From Acridotheres tristis (taxonomy: Eukaryota; Chordata; Aves; Passeriformes; Sturnidae): a stretch of DNA of 64,000 bases. The notes under the pieces are model-generated. The model searched no databases. It had not been told where the DNA came from and saw only the letters and a list, made by a program, of their open reading frames with translations. The stretch's first letter is position 1, and each line of letters starts with the position of its first letter. Made by a program: the position numbers and the translations under genes. Positions 50,655-62,159 of this stretch are shown piece by piece. The stretch is from the NCBI GenBank assembly GCA_037013685.1, contig CM072885.1, forward strand, positions 23,431,584-23,495,583, written 5' to 3'.

Positions 50655-53600
50655 TCTTTCTTTGTCTTCTTGGGTTGGTGTTCTGATCTCCCCCTCCTGG
50701 AATTACCTGTTACCCAGTTGGAGCTGATTTCAGCACAGTTGCTTTGTTGGGTTTATCAGTTTCTTCTTTATCTTAAAAATTCTGCCTGAAGACTTTGTGG
50801 CCCATAAATTCTGCATTCTTCATGTCCACTATCAGTGGGCATCCTTCTTCCCCAGGTTTGTTAACCTACCCCTAGGTCTGAGCTCATTGAAGTATATCAA
50901 GCCCTAAACTTTAACAAGGCGATTTTTCCATTGGAAATGGATGGCACTTAGAGCTTGCTTGTTAGCTGCTTTCATGGATTAGGCTTCATTAGGTCTCTAT
51001 TCTTGTTGATTAGTCTTGTAAATGTACAAAGATCAAACATCAAAGAACCCCCTTTCTTAAGAAAACTCTTACATATTCCACGTTTTGCAACTGTGAAGCT
51101 TTTTTTCATTTATTACTTTTAAATTGAGTCTTTACCCTGGTTTTAGTGACAAAATACAATTTCTCAAGCCTGAGCCGTGAAGATACAGCCAGGATATAAG
51201 CTGGCCAAGTACTTGTTTGCAGCAACAAAGTTGGGCACTTGTAAATATCTTAACGGCTCAGTTATTTGAAGGTCAGCTCCTGTTTGACCTGTCAATGTTT
51301 TAAAACTCTGCCAGAAGTAATGCTAGTGGATGTTTGGTCACAAAGGATGACAGTAAAATCCTACCATGCATCAAAGCAGTTTCTGCAGCTGTAACCAACT
51401 TGTCAGTGTTTATGGAGGCAGAGGGAGACACCACGGAGTGTCTGTTGGAATTTGTTGATATCTACATCCCAGAAGGGAGAAATGGGGTCTGGGAGCAGAG
51501 CCCCCATGAGCCTGGAGGAGGGTGGCTGGGAGCAAAGGCTGCGTGTTGCTTCCTAGTCTGGCTCCCTGCCCTAAATCCACCTAAAGAGGCAGAGCTTCTT
51601 GCTCTGTTTTTTACCTCAATGCAAAAAAGGAATGCTTGTGGCAGGGTGGGTGATGTGTGCACTGGCTGCTCATTACCAAATAAGAGGCCAAGGAACAAAT
51701 GTGCTGAGACCTAATGAGACAGATGCACAGGGAGCCAGAAGAATGAGCCCCTTGAACTGATGGGAAATAGTATTTCTGGGGATCAATGCCTTTGAGAGGA
51801 TTGAATGGGAAGTATAGGGTAGAGAGGAAGCATCTTACTTAGTCACTAGGAGTTTTCTGTAGCTTGTTCAGAGTTTTGGCTCTTCCACACTGCTGGATAA
51901 TTTTCCAACATCAGCCATTACAATAAGGAATTCTTTATTGTGTGATATTTTAGGAGACTTTTAAGTGATATCAGAAATGACTCATCCTCAGTTCTAATTT
52001 ATATCCTCTACAAAAGCCTGTTATACTAGATAGAGGGTGACTAACTAAGGGTCAAACTAAGACGTTTTATTGTGTATCTGATCTGGGAGATAGATAGAGA
52101 TGGTTTGTATCCACAGTTGTTATCTCTATCTTCCAGGCTGATCTGGAGGTGAAAATCAAAGTTGTTTGGAGGTAACACCTGATTGCTGCAGAAATTTTCT
52201 GATAAGGGTTTTGGAAAAAGGAAACCAGATTTTAGTATCTGAAGGCTGAGCTGAAAATTTGAGCCCAGTCTTATCTACTGTGTATTTTTAAATCGTCTTG
52301 GAGTTGTTTGCAAGAATTGTAAATTTACAAGTTCTAGTGCAAAAGTGTGTATGAGATTTGGCTCTCTGCCTCAAAGTCTTGTCCTAGGGCTGCAGGGTGA
52401 ATCCTCTACTTGCTGATAATAACAACACTTGTAGAAGGAGAGAACAGTTAAAGAACCTCAGAATCCCACAGACAGCACAGCGCCTTTGTTCGCTGGAAAA
52501 TTCCATATACTTACATAGTGATCTCATCCTGGTCTGGGGTTTCCTTGTGTGTGTGGTAATGAGCCTGGTACTGCAGAGGAGGTGCTGGAGTGTGGTTTGA
52601 GCTGCACAGCTGCTCCTGTAGTCCTCTTCAGTTCAGTCTGCTCCGTAGCAATCTCAGGTGTGCCAAAATAAACCTACTGAACCACCTTCAGCTGAACTCA
52701 GCGTTTTTAAAGGCTCTGAGGGTCTCTTGTAATGCTTTTTACCTCTGAAGAGGATTCTTGATTGCTTAGTGTTTTTACTGCCTTTGTGCTCTTAGCCTGC
52801 AAACCTTGCTCAAAGAACAGAGGCAGGGAAGATACAGCTCAGTCAGTGAATTAATTTAGAAAACACATCTTCGAGAATTCTGTCTGTCAGAGGAACCTCT
52901 GCCTTCTGGAAATATCTCTTGGAAATCTCCAGGAACTGCCACTTCAAGAGGTTTCCACTCTGTGTTCTGTCCATAGTTAAACCTCAGCTCTTGCAGGACA
53001 TGTTTGCTCTTAGATGCTTTCATGGTCATTTTAGGCAAGAATCGGCATGTCTGAAATTTGATATTGTTCTATACAGTAAAGAGAATTGTGAGTTTCAGTG
53101 GTCAGAAAACATTGTTTTGCTTAAACATAAAGACTTAATGATCCTTCTTGGATGTAATATTGTTACTTTATTCTCCCTGTCAGCCTATATCTATCTTTTG
53201 ATAATGCATAGTGAAACGTGGGATGCATTGTAGCTTAGTATTTTTAAAGAGTATCTAGCATAGATCACTTTTGTGTTAAACTAATCCAGTTAGTAACAAT
53301 TAATAAAGCTTCCTGAGCTTTTTCCCAGCTTCCTCTTCCAAATGCTCTGAGACACTGAGCCTTTTAAAAACTCATTTATGGCTCCTTCTTCCATTATTCT
53401 TAATATAATATGCCTTTGCAATGAATAAATTGTTGTTGTTGTGGCTATAAAATAAACTTATGAAACGATTCCTGAATTTTGTTTGATCTGCACTTGGCTC
53501 TTCTTGGCTAAGTGAGTTTGTTTTTCTAAACTGGAATATGTAATACCTGCCCATCAGAAAAAAGAAAGGCAGGAACCTTAGGGATGGTGGCACACTAGGA

Positions 53601-55260
53601 TTAGTTTACTGTCTAAATAGGAATATCTGTGTGATATTTGGTAGTTTGGATTTGAAGGTTTGACATACACTGGTGTTTTAAACTAAAAGACAGACAATAT
53701 AATGAGAGCTAAGAGGGAGAATCTAATTAATGCTAAACCTGAAGCATATTGGTGTGACTAATCCGTCTAAGTTGTGCATGTTTGGATTATTGTAAAGTGA
53801 CCTTTACAGCATTTGAAGGGCAATAAGTATGTGGAAACATTAATTAAAGCTTTATATTGTGATTTGGTATACCTAATATACTTTTAGTTGTACACTGACT
53901 TTCCTAAATGAGCTACCTTCTGTGTTATCAGCCAAAAAACTCTTCCATGGCAAAACTTTCTCTGCTTTTTATTCTGTTTCCTAGAAAGTGGTTGGTTTTA
54001 TCCCGGTTGAGATGGAATTAGGTGTTTTCTGTGAGTGATGAAATGTTTGGTCCAAACTGCCTGAGGTTTGATGGCTGCATTCGATGCAACTGTGTGTGGT
54101 AATCCCAAATGCCTGTTTGGGGGATGGATGTGTTGTAGGAAGAATGGAACCTTCAGAAATTCATCAGGGAGAGCCTCCCATTGAGTCATGAGGTGCAGAA
54201 GGACTCTCTTGCTTTCTCAGCATCTCCTCACAGAGGAGCCTGGGTGCAGCTGGATGCAATCCTAGCCCCAGACTGAGTCAGTGTTTATATCTGAAAAGTT
54301 ATGGAGTATATTGAACCTTTATACAATTTTGTCCTGTGTGATTAAGGATGGCAAATCAAATAGATGTATATAAATTATTTCAATTGACTATGATAATGCT
54401 TAGACTAAAATATATTAATCAGAATTGCAGAGCATCCTGTTGCAGTGTAGATTCGTGGCAGGTGATGTAATCTGTTTGTACATGTGTTCAATTATTTATT
54501 TAAGAGTTGTAATAAGCTGAATGCAGCTTCATAGAATTCCTCTGATTTTCAGGAAGTGTGGCAAAGAAATTGCTACTATGAAGCCAAACGTTATAAGTAG
54601 TCTTAAAAAATAAGTAATTCCACCATGAGTGATTCTTATGCTTCTGGCATTAGCCATGTGCACACTCGATATCCTGACCACAACAGCATTACTGGCTTTG
54701 GAAGCTGCAGAAAAGAGCTTCGAACTTTCAGTAGGTTTTCAAAGTAATGGTTATATTAGTAAGGCTGTAAAAAGTGAAGCAAGGAAGGAAATATGATAAC
54801 TCTTACAAGAATACAAGAACAAGTGGTAAAAAGTAAAGAAACTTTTTAAGGTAAGGAAGATGCTTGTGTCATCTGGCAATAATTTCTAGTGCTCTGGCAA
54901 AATCAGGAGGTGTGCTGTACTTTTTATTGTAGACTGTCTTCATGTGGTATTGAATTTAATGTTAGCTGAAATCCATTCTCTTTTTAAGAATGTGAAATTA
55001 TTAAATTGCATTTATTCAATAAAAATAAATATACTAATATGCCTAGGAAGTTTTCAGAGCATACTTAGCCTTGTTGCACTTTTGATGATGTCCATAGATG
55101 AATTGGATAAGATATGTTATGTTTAGATGTGTAGTTAACTGGGGAACACCATGATTGGCCTGAATAGGAACTTTTAGAAATTGGCTTCTAGGAGCTAGGC
55201 AAAATCATTTTTGCTTACAAGTATGTAATAAAGCCTGGACAGAGAGCAAAGCGTAGTTCA

Positions 55261-55340
55261 TTTTCTGCTTGTTTTGTGGTTTGCTTTTTTGTTGGTTTGG
55301 GTTTTTTAATTTTTGTTTTGGTTTGGGGTTTTTTTTAGGG
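55261..55340. repeat. G/T-rich low-complexity tract
   Basis: Irregular alternation of T-runs and GG/GGG (for example 'ggtttgggttttttaatttt') with no fixed unit. Confidence 0.8.
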
Positions 55341-56805
55341 ATAACAAGAAGAAATGTCTTAAAATTCTAGTAGTTTACATTTCTGCCACAAATACATGTA
55401 ACTTGTGAAATTCCAAATACCTCAGAAAAAAAATGGCTTTATGTCAACACAGGAAGCATATTACCAAGAGACTTTAACCCAATTGTTTTGTTTTTTTTAA
55501 ATAAATTCTGATTCTGTGCCTGCAACTTCTTCCTGTGTGGAGAAGCAATAGGTGCAACTGTGGTATGGCTGTCATACACGTGCAGCTTGTGCTTCACATT
55601 TCTTTGGTTGAGCAGAAGCCCCTTGGAAAATGAGGTTCAATCATTTTATAGCCTTTGTGTTTAACACATCATGTTAAATGTATTTGTCCCTGTCCTTTTG
55701 GCAGTGATAAATTGCTTATTGGATCAGAGGTCTGGGATAAATCAATAAGGAAACTTTTCCTTCAGTATGCATGTGTCTGCAGGTACCTGGAGGGATATTA
55801 CTGCATATCAGAGATGAACTAAAGAACTCTCTAACAACTGGCAATCTGTTGTTTTTATCAGATAAGCACGCAGGAGTCTTGGAGGAGTTAATTTAAGCGA
55901 TTTAGAGTAGATAAGTAACCTCTTCATGTACCATCTATCCAAGGGTAAGGCATCTTGCATATATCTAAAAGCAGAGATTCGGTGTGGCTAGTGGAGACTG
56001 GAAAGGTTCTCATCCAAGCCATCACCTGTGTCAGCACCTCTTCCTGCACTCAGTAGCATGAATAATTTAGTTCTTTGTTAATGTCTGTAAGAGCTCTTTT
56101 CGAAGCTTCCTTTACGTTAACTTTCCACTTGTGATACCTGGGCTTCCCTCCTGCACCCCAAAATTACTTACAGAGGTGATGTCTTCCTTTCATGATGGCA
56201 TCATTGCAGTGCCAGTGTTGTGGTGGAAGAAGTGCAGTGACAGTGAAGTCAAGTCCACTCTCATCCCTATTCCTCCAAATCCTGATGGCAGTGGAAAGTT
56301 GTGGCTTCTCTCACAGTACCTTGACCTTGTCTGTACATTGCTGCTCTGAATGATGTATGGAGGATGTGTTGCTCTATACTTTTAGAGTGTTTTTATGTTG
56401 TTCACAATGGTAGAACACCGCTGTAACTTTTATGAAAGGTTCACAGTAGGTTGTCATTGGGGATTTAGGAGTATCTGCTGCCAGGCAGAAGTAGGGATAT
56501 TTAATCTTTCATATTTGTGCTTCTCAATTTTCTGCTCTGACTTTCCAAAACATGGTTTATCTCTGCTTCTCAGAGCAGCTCAGGGCTCTTGGAGCCAAAG
56601 CTCTCCTAAGCCAGGGGTGGCTGAAGGAAAGCTGAGGAATGGACGGACTCACTGACCCTGCTGCTTCTGGGAGGGGTTTGCTTTTGGGTCAGCAGTGCTG
56701 GTGTTGCTGAGGGAAGGGGAAAAGAGGTAGAGAAGCTCCTTTAGGAACATGTCAGGGCTGGGTGATGGCAGTTCTATCGCTAAAGCAGCAGTGTGGTGAG
56801 GCAAT

Positions 56806-56838
56806 GGACTGTGATCATGAGTAGCATGATCACAGTCC
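56806..56838. repeat. perfect inverted repeat, 14-bp stem, 5-base loop
   Basis: GGACTGTGATCATG (56806-56819), loop AGTAG, then CATGATCACAGTCC (56825-56838), an exact reverse complement. The pairing does not extend further. The stem is shorter than a microRNA precursor and no T-run follows it, so it is called only as a hairpin. Confidence 0.85.
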
Positions 56839-58479
56839 TTGTAGCATGTGCCATAGCACTGAAAATATGTTCCCAGGCTTTAAGTGAAGGAAGTATTAAA
56901 TTAAGGGGAAAATATTAAAGCCAGCTTGTGTTACTCAAATAAGGACTGCCTGGTGAGCTGCTTGTTGGGCACTGGAGCAGTGGTGGGCACGACAAGATGT
57001 TTAGACAGATCCCTAGGAAGGGAAGAGGTGCACTCAGTGGTAAAGACATCTTGCCTGTATCCATAGTGCAGTGAATCCAGGGGTTCTGGGAACAAAACTT
57101 AGTAGCTCCTCAGCCCTGCTCTGTGTAGGTCCGGTGTTGTCCCTTATGAGTAACTAGGTAGCAAACAGAAGGGAAGGGTGGAACCCAATGAAGTGCTACT
57201 TTAGCATGCACAGAGGAAACAAAATCAAAATATTTTGATACACTTTATATGTATTTCTGCATTAATCCCAGAATCCAAAGTACTAAAATGCACAACTAAA
57301 TGCTTGTCTTTAAAAGAGAATACTAACATAACATGTGTCTTAAATGTGGCAGGAGAGTGACAAGTACTGGGATAATGCCATGTCAAAGTACAGAGAGAGC
57401 TGGAGTAGGCTGAGCTGGCAGAGAAGCTATAGGTAACAGAAAAATCCCAGTGAGCTCATGCATAGAAAAGAAAAAACATTATAATAGGACTGTGTTATTG
57501 CCATCAATGCTGTGGAATAAAATGGGAGAGACTGTAAAGGGATGGGGTGCAACAGCTGTGTCATATTGGGATGGGATGCTGCAAATAAGCTTTAAACACT
57601 GTCAGTGGCAGCTGCATAGATGAACTAGGGAAGTGATTCATAAGGGGAGAGGCAGCATCTGGTTCCTGGCCATGCGGGGCAATTTCAAAATGTCACAGTA
57701 AAGCTGCTTTGTGGTAGTAGCTACAGTGTACATAAATTTAGCATTTCTGCAGGAGCAACAAAAGTGAGAAGACTCTCTCCAGAAGTTGAAGACAACTCTG
57801 AGAGAGCAGAAAGGGATGATATTTGCAATTTAGGGTTGGTTTTGGTTTGTGGTGTTTGTCTTTTGTTTTTTTTAAACAAATAGTGAAAGGAGTAGTTCAA
57901 GGTCAAATCTTTGTGGTGGTTTAAAGACATAGCGCCGGAGACTCCAAGGAAAAGAGTTTATCTAACAGATCCTATTCTGTGATGTGCATATCTGTTCTTT
58001 TTTCAAAAACATGCAAAGAAGTAAGTTGTAGTAGTAAAAATTATTTTATCACTTTTGATATCCCAGTGGAGCATGTGGGAGTTTTAAATGCCCCAAAATC
58101 TCCCCTATGAGGGATGCAGGTACCAAAGGATTTCTCTTGGTGCCTGTAGAAAAGGTGACTGGAGGCATAACGTAACTAAAATAGATTATGGCATGCCATC
58201 ACTATAGTGGTGTGGTGTGCCTTGAAGAACAGAAAAATTACATATGATATGTAACTGCTCACTTTAATGATTCACTTAATAGGATTTTGCACTTTTAGAA
58301 GACTGGAAGGATGATAAAGGGTGAGGGGAGCCAGAGTTTCCAGGGAAGCCCAAAAAGCCCGTTGTCCTTATCTGGGAGATTGAGTTTACATTTACCAATA
58401 GAATTCACCTTTGAGTGAACATAACAGCAGAACAGTCAGTGTAGCTTTTGCAACAACAAGGCTTGCCCTGTTTATTTAT

Positions 58480-59590
58480 TGGAGTTCTTTGAAGCACGTG
58501 GTGAATATGTGAACAAAGATGATTGTCAGGTGAGGTGATATACTGGGATTTTCCATAGGTATTCGACAACATTATCAACCACACTTTATTAAAAAAAGTG
58601 ATTGAAACCCCCCACAACACTGCCATAGACCAGCAAGATAAATCTTCAAATGAATTAATAATGGATGAAAATTGCAGAATGCAATCAGTAAAATGGGGAA
58701 ATCTTATGTTGGAAATCAAGCCACCAGAAAAGGACTGCAGAGGTCTTTGCTGTAGCCTGTGCAGCTCGATATATTGATGGGTAACTTGGAAAAGACTGGG
58801 AACAGTGAAATGAACGAGCTGATGATGATACTTAAGCATTCAGGGTAGTTAGACTGGGACCTAGCTGAGAAATTGCAGATAGGCTTTATGAGGTTGAGCA
58901 ACCGGGCAGCAGAAGGTCACAGAAAAATCAATATGTTGATTTGAGCTGCCAGTTTACCTACAGAAGTAATGCCTTAAGATTGTAAGAGATATTTTTATGA
59001 AAACGGCCTCTCAGTAGTGGTCAAAAGCCCCACCCCAAACCTGAAATGAAGATGTGTGGTTATCTCTAAAATGACAGTCTAACTGGAAGAGATGTGGACA
59101 AGAGCAATGGGTGTGATTAAAGCAAAGAATGATTTCTGAGAGTGGAATGATGAACTGCAATATTATTTTTCAGGTTGGAAAGGAGCTGCAGTGACAGAGA
59201 TATCATGGAGTTCTGTGACTCTCAGGCAGGGGATACCTGGGGAATGAGTGTTGCTGTATTCTCCAGCAGAAGAGCTGGCAGTATCCAGAGTAACTGGTGG
59301 GCTGCAGGTTCAAAGCCCAGGAAAGAAATGCTTTTCTACACAGTGTGGTTAGGCTGTGTAGCTGTCACACGGCTCTCTGCATTGGTTCACAAAGTGACAC
59401 AATAGGTTTCAGGAACATCTACTGAAGGCTGTTAAATAGGAAAAGGGTATTTCTGGCTGAAAGCCTCAGCCTCACGAGCTAGAGTGTGTTCTGAGGACAT
59501 GGTGGTGTGTGCTTTGGCTCTTTATGAGCAGATTCCCTGGGACTCTGCTGTTGCTGGAAGTTGGAGAGCAGAAATGGGCTCTTACTTGGC
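58480..59590 (+). repeat. ancient CR1-like LINE relic (ORF2 and 3' part), sense
   Basis: Several blocks, in the correct order, resemble old reptile/bird CR1 reverse-transcriptase sequence. Examples are 'ggagttctttgaa' (58481), 'tgggattttccataggtatt' then 'cgacaacattatcaaccaca' (58545-58585), and 'aattgcagataggctttatg' with 'gagcaaccgggcagcagaag' (58871-58915). A 3' block lies around 59318-59450 ('aagaaatgcttttctacaca', 'aggctgttaaatagg'). It is much more diverged than the other CR1 copies and riddled with indels. The 144-codon minus-strand open frame in the first half is a shadow of it. Boundaries are approximate. Confidence 0.6.
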
Positions 59591-60219
59591 TTGTACAACC
59601 TTAAATACCTCACTGTAAACAGAAAGCAAGTGGATGTATGACATACCTGTGAATTACACTGCTATTCTGTAGACTTTGTGGTTTACAGTAGTAATTGCCA
59701 ACAAATCCTCTCTTCATCCCTTATGTTTCAAGGCTACTTTTAAAGCTGCTGCCTTGAAAGAAGCATGTGAGAGCTCTACTTTTGTTTTGTAGGTAAAGCA
59801 GGTAGGGCTATCGATCAAGCTTATCTGCCCTCAGCAAATAGTAGACAGGATCACTGGCGACTGAAAAGGGAAATTAAGGCTTCTTTTTTTGGGATTTTTT
59901 GACTTGTGTACTGAGTTGGCTTTTTTGGATCCCTGATCTGGCAGGCAGAACAGTTCCATGCATCCCACTGATGGTGGGGCTGTGGAAGGCAGGGGGAAGA
60001 GAAGGAGTAGGACAGGGAAGGCTCGTCAGGGAAGCAGATTGAGCTTAGTTTATTCTGTTAAGCTGCACACCGTGGCCTGCTTGTGGAAGGTACAAACACA
60101 CAACCTTTGCTCTAAAGGTGTATTTATTCAATCAAAATGGTTTGATTTTTGAAAACTGGTATAAAATAAGCAGTTTCATAAACCTGTGTGAACCTGTTGG
60201 CTACTGGATTACTTTACAT

Positions 60220-60259
60220 TAGTAATATAATATCTGTAATTAGTAATAATATCTGTAAA
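60220..60259 (+). repeat. imperfect tandem duplication, about 20 bp unit
   Basis: TAGTAATATAATATCTGTAA and then TAGTAATAATATCTGTAAA occur back to back, differing by a small deletion. Confidence 0.8.
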
Positions 60260-62128
60260 ACATTGCTAACAAAAAAAAATATTTGCAAGAGATTTTACAG
60301 CAGTTTTACAATAGGACTTTTAAATCGTAACTTTTAGGTTAGATTGCAAAAAACCACAAACCTGTGCCTGTATTGCCACAGGGCTCAGAAGCTTCAGGAA
60401 AGCTTTACAAGTCTTTCATGCTCTTTCATTGAGAATGTGACCTAGCAACCGTTTAAAGAGCTGGACTCCTTTAATTATTTCTATTTTGGGTGTTGGCAGA
60501 GCAGAAGAGAAGAATAAGGCTGGTACCAGGAAATACAGGAAGAGACAGGACTTTTATTTTATACAAAATAGGTCAGTGTTCCCTCTGTCCCAGGGTAACT
60601 CTGGGTGCCCCAGAATATTGGCTGCAGAGGGGATGGAGGTGTGAAATGTACATCTCCCTCTTGGCCCAGGGAGTGAAGTGGCTGGGAAGCAGAGAAACTC
60701 ATCTGAGGATGGGTAATGGAAGTTCAGTGGTGAGCTTAAAGAAAAGTTGCACGATTTACTGAACCTCGTAGTGCTTAGCAATGAAGCAGCTTTAAATAAT
60801 GCTAATATTGCCAGCAGCTAATTAGGAATGATGATGGATGAAATTGTGTTTTTATAGCCAAGTATTTTCCAGTACAGCGTTGAAAAGCATATTGTCACCC
60901 CTCAAACATGTGGTAAGTCTGTTCCTGTTCATATGGCACCTGGGAATTTAGGATGCTGGAAACTGACCTGTTACAGGCTATGTATGCACAAAATGGACAA
61001 GTTAAAAATCCTGTTTTTGAACTAATGTAATCACTGTAACTCTTTTCTTTAAAAGAAAGCAATTCAAAATATGTGTCTCTTCAAAAGCAGAACTTAAAAA
61101 GTAATGTATAAATGCTGATAGCATTTACTTAAAGGTAGTACTAATAATGGAGACCTACAGAAGAAAATATTAATTGTCCAGATTTAAAATAATCATTATG
61201 GTAATTCATTACTTTAATCTTCTTAGTACTAATGCTTAACATATAATCAGCTTTGTAGTGGTTTTTCACTAATTCTCCTAGCCTAATTTTGTGTATATTT
61301 AGTTGAGCTAGCATTGCTAATTCAATTTCTTTTATCAACTCTACCCATGACAAACGTCTGTGAAGTTCTTTACATTGTTGAGCTGGAATGTGAGGGAGAC
61401 CTTTCCCTCTCCATTAACTCATGGGTTCCTTTACTACTGCAAGGTGCCCTGAAACCCATTACTTGTGCTACAAAGTACATCTTGATTGAATTACACTGCT
61501 TACTTTCTGCCTATCCAAGCTCTCTTGCTCTTTTTTGTTGTCTTGTGAACTACTAGAAATGTTTTCAGACTTTGTTTTTTGCTTCCCTGTGAAACTGATA
61601 AAAAAAAAAATCTGGTTGTGTGTAAAATGGGGAAAAAATTATAAGTATTGTGTGGTAGGAGCTACCTTATCCCTTGAAAGGTGGGAAACAATGGAAGCTC
61701 TGAGGAATTAAATAGCACGAGTGAAGACTGATACTATAGTAGATGGAGGATTTTTTTTCGTTTTTAAATTAGACTTAAACTTCCTTTACTATAGAAACAC
61801 TGTGACTCAGCTTCATAAATCATTAAGGATTTAATTTGTTTATAGAATCTTCTTGAATAAAGGCTCTTATTTTATGAGTGACTTCATTCAAGGTGTGCTG
61901 ACTGTCATGACCCAGACAATCCTTTGTACAAAGTATTCCAATTATTTTTCTTTTTCTGTTCTCACTTCAGTGAAAAAGAAATGGACTCTTTGAAACACTT
62001 GAGTTTCAAAGGAGGGCCAAATCTGACTGGCCTAACTAAAATGGAGAGGTAGAGGACATCTGAGGACTCACTGGTGATACCTCTTGCACAGCTGTGACAA
62101 AAACCCAGCCCAAATCAAAGCACTAAAC

Positions 62129-62159
62129 CATTTTCAGGTCATTTTCAGGTCATTTTCAA
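62129..62159 (+). repeat. 11-bp tandem repeat, about 2.8 copies
   Basis: CATTTTCAGGT occurs at 62129-62139 and 62140-62150, followed by a partial third copy. Confidence 0.9.

Larger units (their letters stand above)
50655..58479 (+). other. 7.8 kb of intron 1, nothing major recognised
   Basis: AT-rich intron with a G/T-rich low-complexity tract at 55261-55340 and a perfect hairpin at 56806-56838. Poly(A)-signal-bearing, LTR-like stretches near 52400-52720 and 55130-55260 were examined, but no flanking duplication was found. Confidence 0.4.

Noticed and set aside
52400..52720. LTR-like stretch with AATAAA near 52666
   Set aside because: No TG start or flanking duplication could be located. 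It may be a truncated LTR, but it is not supportable.
55130..55270. LTR-like end with AATAAAGCC near 55227
   Set aside because: No matching target duplication or clear TG terminus was found upstream.
58405..58839. 144-codon minus-strand open frame
   Set aside because: Antisense to the ancient CR1 relic. No recognisable protein domain.
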